Part shown: positions 11,661-24,359 of the stretch, piece after piece
How positions within the stretch are numbered: position 1 is the stretch's first letter
Layout: each line of letters begins with the position of its first letter
NCBI GenBank assembly: GCA_028023455.1
Contig: JAQFVV010000142.1
Span: 2,167,740 to 2,231,739, forward strand
Origin: Epiperipatus broadwayi
Lineage: Eukaryota > Onychophora > Udeonychophora > Euonychophora > Peripatidae
Direction of reading: 5' to 3'
DNA: 64,000 nucleotides
The notes under the pieces: model-generated
Told to the model about the DNA's origin: nothing
Database searches by the model: none
The model's input: the letters and a program-made list of their open reading frames with translations, nothing else
Position numbers and translations under genes: made by a program

Positions 11661-12239
11661 GCAACTTTTAGCTAAAAATAAACTTTAAATTTTTGTTATC
11701 AAATTCTGCATTTAATTTCGAATTTGATTTAATTTAAAAAGGCCATCTTTAATTGCCTTGAAAGGAATAACTAATTAAAACATACCATTTCTTTGGAAAT
11801 GTTGACAGGCTTATCTCAAAATAAAATCACACGCCATATTTTAACAAAATTTAAAAGAAAAATATATTATTATTTTTTTTAACAAAATAACATTTTATTT
11901 CAACTGAATTTTGCATTAAATTATATATATACACTTGATGTTTATATATATTTGATTACTAAATTTTGGAACAGAAAATTTTAATAACAAGCTTAAACAG
12001 AATTTTACTTTAAAAGGAATATTTTAAAGCAATTAACTAAATTTAATATGCATAGAATGTAAAAAATAAAACCGGTTAATTTTATATTTTTGGGCAAAAT
12101 CCTGTTGATATTTTGATATAAACTTAATCCAGGTTACAATATCGGAAAGTTTATATAAGGCTGTGAAGCATGGATCGGACTTCCAGATCCATTGCTTCAA
12201 TGTTATCAAAAATTATCAATTACTACTAAATATGAGTAT
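11661..12239. other. AT-rich DNA with one hairpin
   Basis: A perfect-looking hairpin with one mismatch or bulge lies at 12164-12199 (TGAAGCATGGATC against GATCCATTGCTTCA). It is too short for a typical animal microRNA precursor. Nothing else was seen. Confidence 0.5.
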
Positions 12240-12269
12240 CTTGTCTATATTGAACTTAATGTAATCAGA

Positions 12270-12905
12270 GAAGATCTAAACCCAGACTTTCAAGCTCCCT
12301 TCATCTTATACAACTGATACATATGATCACATGTGAAAAAATAAATGATCTCCAGTATAAATATTTCCAGCTGAATTAGCACTCATCAGTTTGTCCAGAT
12401 TACCATCTTCCACACATATAAACAGTTCTCACTTTATAATAAGATAGAAAATTTTCTAACTTTAATGGACAGGCTTCAATCTTTTCCACCCTCTAACTTT
12501 TCAGTCATTCATGCTGAGATACTCAAAGCCCTTGATGATGCAAATATTGTCATACCCATGATATGGATAGCTGACAAGTTGAAGGATGGAGAGGATTGAA
12601 GCCTTCTGTTAAATTTTTTAAAGATTTGTTAATATAAACTGAGCACTGATTTTATATATATATATGGGAGATGATGATCTGGACCAACTGATGAATGCTA
12701 GTTCATCATGGGGAGATCAATATCTTTTTCACATATGTGTGATTATGTGTATTATTTATATAAGATGGAGTGGATGGCTGTAGAAAGCTTGAAAATTTGG
12801 ATTCATAACCCTTCTGACTATATTAAGTTCAGTATAGACAAGATACTTGTATTTAAATATTACATATTCAGCCTGTATTTTTCTCATCCTTCTTCTGTGT
12901 ATTAA
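12270..12905. repeat. dispersed ~460-bp repeat, minus and plus copies
   Basis: A minus-orientation copy (about 12270-12480) is followed by a plus copy ending at 12905. Diagnostic blocks are the plus-strand GAGCACTGATT, GATGATCTGGACCAACTGATG and TAAGATGGAGTGGATGGCTG. The same blocks recur near 13.5 kb and 38-39.7 kb. The weak 65-codon plus frame here lies inside the repeat. Confidence 0.75.
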
Positions 12906-12910
12906 AACAG

Positions 12911-13208
12911 GCAAAACTCACTATATCTATTACCACACACAGCAAGCTAGAGTAATCAATGGATGTCAGAAGGCTTGTGCATAAAATCCCCATCTAGTGC
13001 CTACTCATCCAATATCCCCAGAATAGTTTCTGGCTTGTGTCCTTCATCAGTGAGGAAGGCTCCTCACTCATGAAAGACACAAGCCAGAAACTAGTCTGGG
13101 CATATTGTATCAGTAGACACTAGATGGCGATTTTATGCACAAGCCTTCTGGCATCCATTGATTACTTTAGCTTGCTGGGTGTGGCAATACATATAGTGAG
13201 TTTTGCCT
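12911..13208. mobile_element. MITE-like palindrome, ~298 bp
   Basis: The outer ends GGCAAAACTCACTATAT and ATATAGTGAGTTTTGCC are perfect complements. The arms stay complementary through TTGTGCATAAAATC, CTAGTG and GGCTTGTGTC towards a short loop near 13055. No protein is encoded, as expected of a MITE. It sits between two pieces of the ~460-bp repeat. Shorter relatives occur at 1127-1228 and possibly near 61500 (CTAGACTAGTTTCTGGCTTT). Confidence 0.85.
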
Positions 13209-13239
13209 TTTTTAATAACAGTTATAAGCAAGCTTAAGA

Positions 13240-13740
13240 AATGGTGATCATGTGATGTGTATTACCTTCTGTGTATTAAATGGACATATTAAGTTCCTAT
13301 ACATGAGGAATCACAATAACTTAATGTCAGCATGAGTATGACAATAGTATTGGCATCAACAAGAAATTTTAGCATTTTATCATCAGATTTTCAATGATAT
13401 GGATGGCTGAAGAGTTGGAGGGCAAAGAGGATTAAAACATGTCCATTAGAGATTGAACACTTGTTATCTTAATAAAAACTGAGCACTGATTATATATCTG
13501 TATAATATATAATGATCCAGATCAACTGATGAGCACTGTTTCAACATGAAATGCATACATTGGGATCATTTATCTTTTGCACATGCATGTGGTCATGTAT
13601 ATCTGTTATATAAGATGGAGTGTATAAGCTGTAGAGAGCTTAAAAAGTCTGAGTTCAGATCTCTTCTGATTACAATTATTATTAATTCACAATCCCTAAT
13701 GCTAAAACAGTTTACTCATTAACCTATAATAATTCTTTTA
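13240..13740 (+). repeat. dispersed ~460-bp repeat, plus copy
   Basis: Carries the same block order as the copies at 38.9-39.7 kb: CAGATTTTCAATGATATGGA, GGCTGAAGAGTTGGAGG, GAGCACTGATTATATAT, GATCCAGATCAACTGATGAG, then a tRNA-like tail with a weak A-box/B-box pair (GTGTATAAGCTGTAGAG, TGAGTTCAGATCTC). The end of this interval also matches 9465-9540. Confidence 0.75.
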
Positions 13741-14600
13741 TTGGATTGTATGTATATAATATGCCTATGTAAAGATTATAGTATAAGAAAAATTAAAATA
13801 AAATATGACTGTAGGTATGAATAATGTGTGCTCACTTTTTTATATAAATAATAAACTTTACTGAATAATTTTTAAAAAAATAAAAATAAAATGTCAGACA
13901 TCCTTTTTCTTCATTACCTTTTTATTTTCCAATGGAAATAAAACAGCAGTCTCTTTATCAATAACCTATACCTCTCTAACTGTTAAAATGATTTTAGTGT
14001 AAACCAAAGAAATATTTTAGTAAACATTACTATATAAGGCATTCCAAGATCAAAAATGGTTGCTGCTATATGATAAAATTTATTAAGTTTATGAATTTTA
14101 GTGTTTTACCTTTTTTATATACATATAATAATTTATTTTTTACCAAATTAATGCAAAAAATAAAAACAAAAAGTTATATAAATAATAAATCTTTAAGGGA
14201 AAATAAATATCACTTTAAGAGTGTCATTTGGACTTGAAGTGATTTGAAAAGTACTCAGATATCTGATAATAAATCACAAAATCAAAACTAGAATGACTTT
14301 AATTAATATTTTTCTAAGCATAATCAAAAGTTAACTCCAGCTAAATCTTACTATAAGGTCTTTTAAACAACTAGAACTTGAGTATTAAAAGTCTTTTTTT
14401 TTTCATTTATTATCAGTTGTACACATATTTTTTCTTCTGCCTCACTGTTTTATTCATTTTATTTTATTTTTACAAATGAATAAAATGTTAATTTTTATTT
14501 CATTGTTTATTTCTTTTAAAAATAATAGCTTAATTTTATCCTAAAATATTTAAATCTATTTTGTTTTGCAGGATATTGGAGTCTATGGCACATATTAACA
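13741..14600. other. AT-rich DNA without recognised features
   Basis: Many A- and T-runs and no coding or repeat signal beyond them. Confidence 0.55.
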
Positions 14601-14710
14601 TTTTTTTCCCATATGTCAAAGCATCCGCCAGGAAGCGAACCCACAACAACTGTCTGCAAACAACTGCTTGCAAGGAAGCTGCACTGACCTTTCAGCTACC
14701 AATGCTTGGT
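14601..14710 (-). mobile_element. tRNA-derived SINE, long-variable-arm type
   Basis: Read on the minus strand it has the head AAGCATTGGTAGC, a Leu/Ser-like A box, the anticodon arm CTTCCTTGCAAGCAG, an extra region (TTGTTTGCAGACAGTTGTT), the B box GGGTTCGCTTCC, then GATGCTTTGACATATGGG and an A-run. It matches the copies at 41909-42021 and 59749-59833. Confidence 0.85.
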
Positions 14711-16039
14711 TTACATTTATAACACTCTTTTATCAAAAAAGTTATGCATATTTAAATGAATTCACATTTTCATGCTGATAACAGATTTTTTTTTCATTCA
14801 CCAGGAGTTTTTAATTATTAATTTCTAAACCAAAAATCTTCATAGATTGCATTCAAAATATTAAAAATATTATATAGATCATCTATCGATCAGAAAAAAT
14901 AAAACATTTAATGGTTGATTGCTTTTTCTGGTCCATATTTTTGCTTAACTTTAGCCAAATATTTTTAAGGTTTATTTATTCATTTTTATCTATTCCACAA
15001 CCAACAAGCACTTTTGTTTACAAAAATTATTTATGTTATTCTGAAAATAAAAAAAAGCATTCTCTGATTTGGCTCTGGCTAAGCATTTATCATAAAGCTT
15101 GTAGAGGAATTGGCAATCCTCATTGTTTATAACTTACAAGATTAAGAGATAGGGTCATGTGATATATGACTCTTATTTTGACTATTTATACTACCAAAAG
15201 TAATTAACTTTATATATATATATATATTTAATTACAGATTAGTTTTCACAATTTTACAAAATATTTTTAAAAATGAACTTATTTGTGTGCTCTAATTTTT
15301 TTTTTAATATTTTGTCTTAAATATCATATATGTATAAAAGCTATATTATATAATTAATATATGGGAATGATTTTCATACTTTATGCTTGATTAAATTTCA
15401 GGAAGTCAGTTTGAAATTCAATCTTATGAGTAGTACATATGATAACATTTATAATGGTTTATGGCATCATTCTAATATTAAAATGTGATATTTACTTTTA
15501 TTTATTGATAATAAATACAAATATACAATGAATAAATATTCCATGATCATCATTTATTACAGCATAAACATTTATTTAAAATGTATGGAGTAAAAAAAAC
15601 ACAAACGTTCAACTTTTATGTGAAGCAATAATAATAATAAATCAAGTTTTGAATTTAAAAAATGATAGTTAGCACCTACTTTTCCTCTGCTTTTTTAAAA
15701 AAGACAAAAATTTATTTGCTCCCCCAAATCTTTATTAATAATTTGTTTTGAAATTTAAATATTTTTTTAAATTTTTTCATCAAAGAATAATAACTTGTTT
15801 TATTAATTTTAAAATAAATGGTAAATAAAAATGGCATTAAAAAATTATTTTGGAATATAATTTCCTTTAAAACCAAAAGTTTATTTCATATGGATAACTT
15901 TGCTTTAAATTTTTATTTATATTATGACTTTCATTTGAATTTTTACAATTTTAAATATACATTTTTTTTTTGGTGGTAACTGTTTTTATCATGTTCCATT
16001 GGTACTTTAAAGTCATAATCATCATCTCTTTCAGCTATT
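14711..16039. other. AT-rich DNA without recognised features
   Basis: A 73-codon plus frame (14911-15132) has no start context or family signature that I recognise, and the rest is low-complexity. Confidence 0.5.
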
Positions 16040-17130
16040 ATTGATTTACTGCAAGATGAAAATATTTTCATGTCTAGTCTAGTTTTTCTGATTTATAGCT
16101 TTTTTATCTTTATCACAATAGTGAGCTTTCTTATTTTCTCAACCCATCTCACAAATAATCTTTTACAATCTCTTGGGATCCAATTTCAATTGCATATATA
16201 TATATATTATCATCTATTTTAATAATAACTTCAGTCACATTTCATTTTATTGGCTTCATTTTTTCAATGATGTTAATGATAACTGTGTGTTCTTTTATTC
16301 AATTATTTAGTTTTTGTTCATCCTTTTTTTTTACTTTAACATATATTTTACAATATTTTATTGAATGATTTGAAGCATTTGTATCTCTCTTAATTATATA
16401 ATCTTTCAATCTATATGTAATAACAAGGAAAATGCATCTATTAAAAACCTTTCTTATTGAATACATGTGCATTTTCTTTTTAACATTAAGTTATTTTTAT
16501 AAAAAGCAATTAGTTCAAGTTTAAAACTACAATTAATTTTATGCAATCTGTATTAATAGTCTGGCCAAAGTATTTATAATTATTATTTTTTTTCTAATTC
16601 ATGATTAATAATTATTATTTTCTTTTTATGTAAGAAATAGTTGAACATTAAGTTTTTTTTTACAAATTATTTTTAGTCATACTTTACTTGATCAATTATT
16701 GTAACATTTTCTGAAGTAGCAAAGTATTGCTGGCAAAACTATCACATCATCTGTAAAATTTAGAATGCTTAAATAAGATCCATGTATTTTCATTCTCTTC
16801 ACTTTTTAGTTTATTCTACAAATACTTTTTGTGTGTTATAAGAAGTTTGGAAATATGGAATTACCCTGTTGTACAGCTGTATCATTGTTAATCATTTTAA
16901 TGTCACCATGTAATTTAATCATTGCTGCTGTAGTCTAATAAATATTCTTCAGAATATAATAATAATATTGTGACTCTATGATTAGTATTATACTGTGAAA
17001 GGCAGTTAATAATTTATTTGCCTTTAATAACTTTTAATTTTCCATATATATGGTAAATCCAAAATTCTTTTTCAATTCTAGAAGATACTGGTATCATACT
17101 GTAACTATAAATAATGCACTAAGGCAGCTG
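16040..17130 (-). mobile_element. decayed RTE-type LINE (RT and C-terminal region)
   Basis: Reading the minus strand across frames recovers reverse transcriptase motifs in the right order. ILKNIY and AAMIKLHGDIKM come first, then AVQQGNSIFPNFL (near 16850-16880, for the usual VRQGD.ISP.LF). Next are LSILNFTDDVIVL (around 16746-16770, the catalytic FADD box, here FTDD) and IRKVFNRCIFLVITY (about 16415-16455). The terminal PRDCKRLFVRWVEKIRK lies near 16120-16176. This order is that of RTE-clade LINEs. Numerous stops and frameshifts make it inactive. The endonuclease part is not visible. Confidence 0.8.
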
Positions 17131-19099
17131 TATATCTAATAGAATAAAACTGATCATTTATGTTATTCATATTTTTTGAATCTAAATTTATGAACTTTCA
17201 ATCTGCCATATTTCTGTTGACAAATCAAAAATCTGTATTTATAGAGATTTAAAATATTAAATTGAATAAGTTATATTTAATTATCATAATCTGTACCAAT
17301 CATATAAAATACTTCTTACAGATATACAAACTGTTTTTTACATGTTATAACATTTACCACTGAAATGGTTCTCTACACAAAAATTGCATTAAGATAATAA
17401 TTTCGCTGTGTAAGAAATAGGAATATATTTGCATATAAATATTACATATTCAGTAGCAAGGTTTTCATAGTTCTTTATAAATAAAAAAATAGTTATAAAA
17501 ATTAATTTAATAATAAAAAATTACTTAATTTTTAATTTTACACAATATTTAATAAAACTAGAACAATACTTTGCTTTAATGTTATATTTTAGAAAAACTG
17601 ACAAAGTGATAATTATCTTATGATAGTTTATTAAAATCTCCATCCACGAATCAGTTTTTGATTTTTCCTTTATCAAGGAGGCTTAAGATTTAAATTGTGT
17701 AGTAATGTAGTTTATATATTTAGAAATCACCATTCCTATGTTTTATTAATATTAAAGTTAATACTTTAAGATTTTTAAACTGACCAACCTGCTTGAACAA
17801 TTATATAAATATGACTTCAAGTTAATAACCATGTGTTGTTAATACCCTCAGTTTTTTATTCAATCTAAGCACTTTTTTTCCTGTCTAAAAATGTTAATAA
17901 CAATAAAATATTTAATTCTTTATACAACTTGGAATAAAACAAGAGCAGTTTTCTATATTAGTGTCACCTATAATAAGGTGGAGTAATCAGTAATAACCAC
18001 ATATTAATAAATCATCATTACTAGAGTGATTTCTGACTTTTGCTTTTATTATTTCAAGTTAGGGGCGGGGGGGGGGGAGGGATGCCTATAGTTAATAAAA
18101 AATAAAGGTATTAAAATATATCACTACTGATATGAAGTCAGATATATATATAATTAGAAAAGTAGGTTGGCTTAAGTTCAGAAGATTAAGACAATTAAAT
18201 TTTACTCTTTTGACTTGAATAATAAAATTGAGTTAAAAAGTGGTTGTTAACTGCTTAATCTGCATTAGGTTCAGCTTTGAGTCTCATTCCACTTTGATAA
18301 ATCCAAAATCCAAAACTAATCTAGAAGTAGGATTTAAAAGAATAGCGATCTGATAATTCCTGATTATTGAACCTGACTGTAGATGGCAATAAATTAGATA
18401 GCTGTTATTGTTTAGTAAATGTTTATATATATATATAATGTGTGTCTATATAAAACTATTATAATATAATATTTATCATACAACTTATTATTCATTTTAG
18501 CTATTTTTATATCACTGCATGTACGCGTATCAATTTAATTCCTGCACATTTGATTATATTATTTATATAATTATTTTTGCGTAATTATTCATATTTAATT
18601 TTATCTTATGTATACAAATGTTATATAATAATGATATGCATAACGAATAAATTTTCATGCCCCAAAATACAATTCCTCAGCAATATCTTGCTTGTTTTTG
18701 TCTAAGAATAATTTAAAGATCAGATAATGACTTTGTTTTGCACTTAATTATTGGACCTATTTTATATCTCAGATAAAATCTCTTTTAAATTTTTATAATA
18801 AATATTCCCATTAGATAAATGTATATAGATGGGTACTAAAAACATTTACATTACTGATTTTAAGAAATGACTCAATTGTAACAAAATTATTTAGAAAAGA
18901 AAATATAGAAATCATTCAAAATATCATATCAGTTTTTTAAAAACGATTTTGATAATACATCATAAATATAATAAATCATTCATGTGAATGTTTTTATTTC
19001 CACTATAAGAAAAAACTATGAGCTTAAAATCTTGTGTTCGCGAATGAGCATCATTTGAAAGTTATCAATATTAATGGTAACTATACATTTATATTTTTT
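17131..19099. other. AT-rich DNA with a G-tract
   Basis: Nothing coding was recognised. A striking run of G (18062-18081) stands out and is listed separately. Confidence 0.55.
18062..18081 (+). repeat. G-tract, potential G-quadruplex
   Basis: Twenty bases with 18 G (GGGGC, then eleven or more G, then AGGG) lie in a region otherwise near 20-25% GC. There are enough consecutive G for a four-layer quadruplex. It may equally be a simple slippage tract. Confidence 0.8.
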
Positions 19100-19260
19100 T
19101 TAGTCAGAACAAAAGATGACATATGAAAAAGACCGTGACTTGATTCTAAGTAATGAGTACTGATTCAGTGTAAAATGCACATCTTTAGGATTAATTATCT
19201 TTTATAGATCTCTTCTGTTCATGTCAATGTGTAATGGAACAGAAGTTTTAAATATATCTA
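19100..19260 (+). repeat. fragment related to the ~460-bp repeat
   Basis: The stretch AATGAGTACTGATTCAGTGT, then AAAATGCACATCTTTAGGAT and TTATCTTTTATAGATCTC, parallels GATGAGTGCTGGTTCATCAT and following blocks of the repeat at 39.5 kb, with substantial divergence. A second fragment is at 19900-20010. Confidence 0.5.
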
Positions 19261-19656
19261 AAAATATATCACATGGTAACAGTCCAAGAAGAACATTATC
19301 AAGATTTTTGACTATTTATGCTTTGTTTATTATCATATGATGTGCATTTACAAACTATCTAACTTTGTGAAAAATCAAGTTTATTATCCGAATAATAATG
19401 AATAGCAGTGGTGTTTGAAAGTTTTAACAATGACTAACTAAATGTTTATACTGGCAAATACTTGTGATATGGTAGAGATGAAATTATGATGCTCTAATAA
19501 AAACCAAAAAAAAATTTGAAAATTTAATTGTTCTCTCTTAAACAAGTCATTTACATAGGTAGAAATTTAATTCATGTTGTGTGAGAAGGTGGTGTATTGG
19601 AAGATATTAAACTATGGCTAACAGGTTTCTCAGGACATAGTTGCTGAAAGATTCCT

Positions 19657-19680
19657 GACTTCTCCTTATACGGAGAAGTC
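19657..19680. other. perfect 9-bp hairpin
   Basis: GACTTCTCC, a six-base loop (TTATAC), then GGAGAAGTC. It has no T-run and no gene nearby, so its function is unknown. Confidence 0.6.
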
Positions 19681-19899
19681 ACAGTGCATCACATCCATAT
19701 ATACTTTATAAAAATAAAGATATTATTTCTTACACAGAACTTTAAAAAGTTTATATCTAGGCTAAGCATAATTAATATCTTAATAAATGATTAGTAATAC
19801 TCATTAATATATTTAAAAGAAGTGATTGGTGTCAAAATTTTGAGAGCAGAAAGTTTGACACATAAAATTGTAATAATTTCTATTTACAAATACTAAACA

Positions 19900-20010
19900 A
19901 ATGATGAAGATAGAATCTGAGTCAACTACTGTGAGTTGATTCAGCACAAAATACATATCTTGAGAATCATTTGTCATTTTCAGAAATTTTATTCATATGT
20001 TTAAGGAATG
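19900..20010 (+). repeat. fragment related to the ~460-bp repeat
   Basis: GTTGATTCAGCACAAAATAC, then ATATCTTGAGAATCATTTGT, aligns to the GAGTGCTGGTTCATCATGAA region of the dispersed repeat. Only the central part is present. Confidence 0.5.
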
Positions 20011-20660
20011 TGTGATAGAATATATATATATATTATTATAATTATAATGAATATTTTCACCATTATTTAATGAAAATAAAGTCTTGAATTATACCATGTA
20101 TTATATTTTTGTTTTAATTTCCATCATTTTCATGAAATAACATCCATTCTTGACAAGGCTAAGATTTCAATGAAGATCTGTTATGTTTTAAACAACAATG
20201 AGATTGTACGTGAATCAAAAAATGATCATTCACATACATATCAGATGAATAAAAATAGGTGGATTAACATTTTTTTGCTTTTTTATGCTTTACAATTAGT
20301 TGATTTTGATTTTATAAGAAAGAGATAAAGTAATTTGTTTCCATAAGACTGGAATGCAATGTATTTCATCACATCTGTTTAAACTATTTGGTCTTTTTAA
20401 TATTTCAGTTAGATTTTCATAATTCTTAAATCACATTTTTCCAAATTAGATAGTATTTTAATATTATCAAAGTAAGATGTGTGATCAATTGCTAAAAAAT
20501 AAAATGTAAAAGTTGATGTAATGAACTTTTAATAGAATCTATTTTTATATACCTCAACGCTAACACCAATACATCTATTTGATTGATACATATAGCTTCT
20601 TAGATACTGTGATCAGAAATTTCACACACCTTGGTATTCTAAATGTACTCAGTTTTAAAT
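20011..20660. other. AT-rich DNA without recognised features
   Basis: No coding frame, RNA or repeat was identified. Confidence 0.55.
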
Positions 20661-20904
20661 TAATAATGATTCCAACACAACTTAAAGAAAAGAACTATAT
20701 AAAAATAAATATTTTCTTTATTATTGAACCAGTTTTCACCCTATATTAGGGTTTTTTCAAAATACACTTCTCTAATACAATCACATTCTATTAGAAAAGT
20801 GAATTTTTAAAAGGCCCTAATATAGGGTAAAAACGGTTCAATACTAAAGAAAATATTTATTTTTATATAGTTGTTTTATTTCAGTTGTGTTAGAATCATT
20901 ATTA
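20661..20904. mobile_element. MITE-like palindrome, ~244 bp
   Basis: The arms (20661 to about 20780, and about 20786-20904) are complementary for roughly 115 bp with scattered mismatches. The ends are TAATAATGATTC and GAATCATTATTA, and inner blocks include ATAAAAATAAATATTTTCTT, TTGAACC and CCCTATATTAGGG. The loop is only a few bases. No protein is encoded. Confidence 0.8.
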
Positions 20905-21076
20905 GTTATTTGAAAATAACATTATCCATTGTTATGTATCAATTTTTAATTCAATGGGGAATAATATTTTTTTTGCTAGTGGAAAAGGTAATCTAGATAG
21001 TCTTCTATTAATTTTATTAGTGACTCCCTTATGTAAAACCTTATATATAATATTTTACTGTAACCATTAGAGAGTA

Positions 21077-21154
<78 letters not shown>

Positions 21155-21539
21155 TGAAATCTATAAAATCGCAATAAATGTGTAAATAAAATGTCCATTA
21201 TAGAATAGTTATTGTAATAAAAATAATTAAGTAGCAACAGTGATAATATATTTTATAGATAACTATAATAAACCACAGAAGTACTTTCACTTAATTTCTG
21301 TCATCTGAAAAGAGTTTCAAAATTCATAGTGAGAAAGAATGATTTGATTTTTTGATGTTAATAGATGGTTACAATTTACTTTTAAATAATTAAATGGGAC
21401 TGTTTAGAGGATTGAGTACTGTAAAAGACAAATTAATATTTAATACTAAAATTTTAAACTCTTGGTACATCATTTTATCATAACATATAATTGCTAACAA
21501 TTCTTCTATATCATTTTTATTTTCAACCATTATCAATAT
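20905..21539. other. AT-rich DNA with a long (AT)n tract
   Basis: The alternating AT tract at 21079-21151 is the main feature. No coding or repeat relationship was otherwise seen. Confidence 0.6.
21079..21151. repeat. (AT)n microsatellite
   Basis: About 36 uninterrupted AT units. Confidence 0.95.
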
Positions 21540-23930
21540 ATTTCAAAGTGAAGGTCTCTCCAATGTTAATTCTAATTTCTCTGCCCCATAGATTTTATTT
21601 TTTATATCATAGCAATTAACTACTCAAATTTATCCATTCGTCTTACATGTGATCTTTTCTAGGTCTTTTACAATCTCTGGAGGTCCAGTTTAAGATTTTT
21701 ACTGTCCAGCCATTATTTCCACATCAGCTCTATTTTAATTTCTTAACTATTTCAATAATGTGAGTGATACCTGTTGTTCTCTTATCGATTTTGAATTTGT
21801 TTTCTTGTTTTTTTTTTCAATATAAATTCATCAATACTTCAATGAATTGTTTGAAGTGACTTTATTGTTTATTGTTAATCTCCAAATTTTTGATTTGTAA
21901 GAAAGAATTGATAAAATTCATCTATCAAAAAGTTTATTTTTCAAATATATAGGCTGTTTTTTTAATATTAAATTATTTCTATCAAAGGAACTGCATCCAA
22001 GTTTACCACTATGATCAATTTCATTCATTATGCTTCCATCTGCTTTAGTAATATGACTAAAATATTTTTAGTAATTAATCTTTTTTATGATTAACAATTT
22101 ATATTCTTCTTGTGAGAAAATCAACTGAACATTACTTATGTCTTTTAGAATTTATCTTTAGTCCTTTTTTCATCTACTAACTTTTCTAATATTTATTGAA
22201 ATGTTGAAGCATTTATATTATAATAACAATCACATCACCTGAAAAATCTAGATGGTTTAAATAATCTCCTATATTTTTATTTTCTTAGCTTTCCATTTTA
22301 CTCCATAGAATATTTCTTTGTAAAATTTCTATTAAAAAAGTTTTGTTATATATATTTTTAACAATGTTGATTTACTTGTTACCATATAATCAAATGCTGT
22401 TGTATTTTATATTTTCACAAATATGAATAATATCCTGAATCCATATATTGATAGTTTAAAGTTAATCAATATAAATATGCTTATAGAAACAAATGCCTTT
22501 TCATAATCTACAAATCCAAAAAAATAATTCATATTCATTAGTTATTTTTATAACTTTTCTCATTACTTGAATGTAAACCATTATGCTAAAAATACATTTA
22601 AAGGCAGCTATTTTTTTTCGTTTATATAGAAAGTTCACTAAAGATAAGTTGTAATTATTTATCACGGTAAAATTTTTGTATAGAACTGATAAAAAACTGA
22701 TGGGTTTATAATTTCTAACTTTTATTACTTTTTAAAAAAAAAACAATATTACAATTATATTCTTTCCATTATTTGGTATTTCTTTATCGTTTATACATTT
22801 CTTCCCATTATTTCCACGAGTTTTCTCTTTACAGATTTAAATACACATTTGCCCACTCAAGTTAAAATGATTGGCAATTCAGAGGATGTAGATATTGTAG
22901 TAATTATTTTGTTTGTATATGTATAATTCTTTGTAGAACTTTTTCACACATTTCATGATGTCATTTTTTTGGTATTAGACCCATTTTTTTTGCTTAACTA
23001 AAATGGCTTTTCTTTCAATATCTAGATATTGTTTTATACTTTTCAAGCTTGTACTCTCTGCTACAATTTTTTTTACAAATCAGTTATATTTTATAAGATT
23101 TTAACTTTTTTTCCCATGTGTCATAGCATCAGCTGGGAAGCAAAACTGGTAACCTGGGACAACTCCTTGTAAAGCAGCTGTCGCTGACCTCTCGATCACC
23201 AATGCTTGACAAGATTTTAACTTTTTTCTATCATTTTATAAAACTGAAGATATTCAATTAGTCTAATTCTTTTTAAATATTTTCATATTTTTTTATTCAT
23301 ATATTGTTTTGTATCAACTGGAAATTGATTGAAGAATTATTTGTTATTGTACCAGCAGACCTTTGGTGTCATTCTTAGCAAAGGATTACTTCTTTTTTTT
23401 TTTATTGATCTCAGATAAGTTTTGGACTGTCTTCAAAGTCTATTTATATTTTTAAATGATTAACATATTATAAATAAATTCATTTGAGTTTTTGTCTTTC
23501 TAGTTTTGCAATGGCATGTATCTTATATCTCACTATTCAATGAACCTGAGTTGAATCTATTAAAACCTTTCAACTTTGAAATGATTATTTTCTCTCAATC
23601 AAAATATAATCCAATTCTGTTATATCTTTATTTAGGTATTTCCATTTAAGATTTTTCTAAAACAGAACTTGTTAATTCACAACTTTCTTTCTACAAATTC
23701 ATCAAGTCTATGTTCTCTTTCATTTTTGTTACTATAGACAAATTTACTCACTACACAATTCTAACATTAAAGTCTCTCTTGATAATTTTTGATGTTATTT
23801 GCATGATCAAAAGCACTATATAAAATTCTCTATTTCTTTATCACCATGAGAACTTACTGGAGCATAAACCTGAATTATCTGCTATAAGGGTAGCTCACAA
23901 CCATCCAAACCAATCCTTAAACGTCCACAA
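21540..23930 (-). mobile_element. decayed RTE-type LINE (endonuclease to C-terminus)
   Basis: This is the most complete LINE relic here. On the minus strand, from high to low coordinates, there is an APE-type endonuclease stretch IIQVYAPVSSHGDKEIENF (23825-23878) followed by IIKRDFNV, then the reverse transcriptase motif GFVDYEKAF (22491-22517). Next are LNHLDFSGDVIV around 22225-22255 (FADD box changed to FSGD), ITHIIEIVKKLK and NWTSRDCKRPRKDH (about 21650-21790), and the terminal GAEKLELTLERPS. The order and spacing fit an RTE-clade element of nearly full length. Stops and frameshifts throughout mean it is dead. A SINE is inserted in it at 23106-23210. Confidence 0.85.
23106..23210 (-). mobile_element. 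tRNA-derived SINE inserted in the RTE relic
   Basis: On the minus strand it begins GTCAAGCATTGGTGATCGAG and ends GATGCTATGACACATGGG plus an A-run. A target-site duplication AAGATTTTAAC flanks it exactly (23095-23105 and 23211-23221), so it arrived by retroposition after the LINE had inserted. Confidence 0.9.
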
Positions 23931-24359
23931 CATTGAAATTAAACGCATAAAAAACACCCATTGAGAGAATAATTTAGACATATGATGTCATTATTTTTAG
24001 ACAAACAGACATATAACAGTATACACACTTGAAGTTTGCTTTAATATGTATCAAACCCAGATAGTATTAAAATAAAGTAGATGCTTGTTTTTATTGGAAA
24101 ATAAAAGCTAAAACAGAGAAACTTTTCATATATATATATATATATTATTTCAATTATAATTACAATACTCTTTTTAATTAAAGGATATTTTATTTATTTC
24201 ACATATATATATATAATTATAATTGAAATAATATTTTTAACGGTTTAAAAATAATTACAAACAATCCTTAAATCTGCAGAAGTACTTTCGGTTACTTTCT
24301 AACCTGCCTCAACTGCCATTAAATTCAAAAACCAAAAGCGGAAGCAAACGTCATCAATT
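23931..24359. other. short AT-rich interval with palindromic AT flank
   Basis: Two (AT)n tracts border ATTATTTCAATTATAAT and its exact complement ATTATAATTGAAATAAT (about 24145-24233). The right part (24240-24359) is probably the 3' noncoding end of the adjacent Penelope-like fragment. Confidence 0.5.

Noticed and set aside
12164-12199. A microRNA-like hairpin
   Set aside because: The stem is only about 13 bp, too short for a typical animal precursor.
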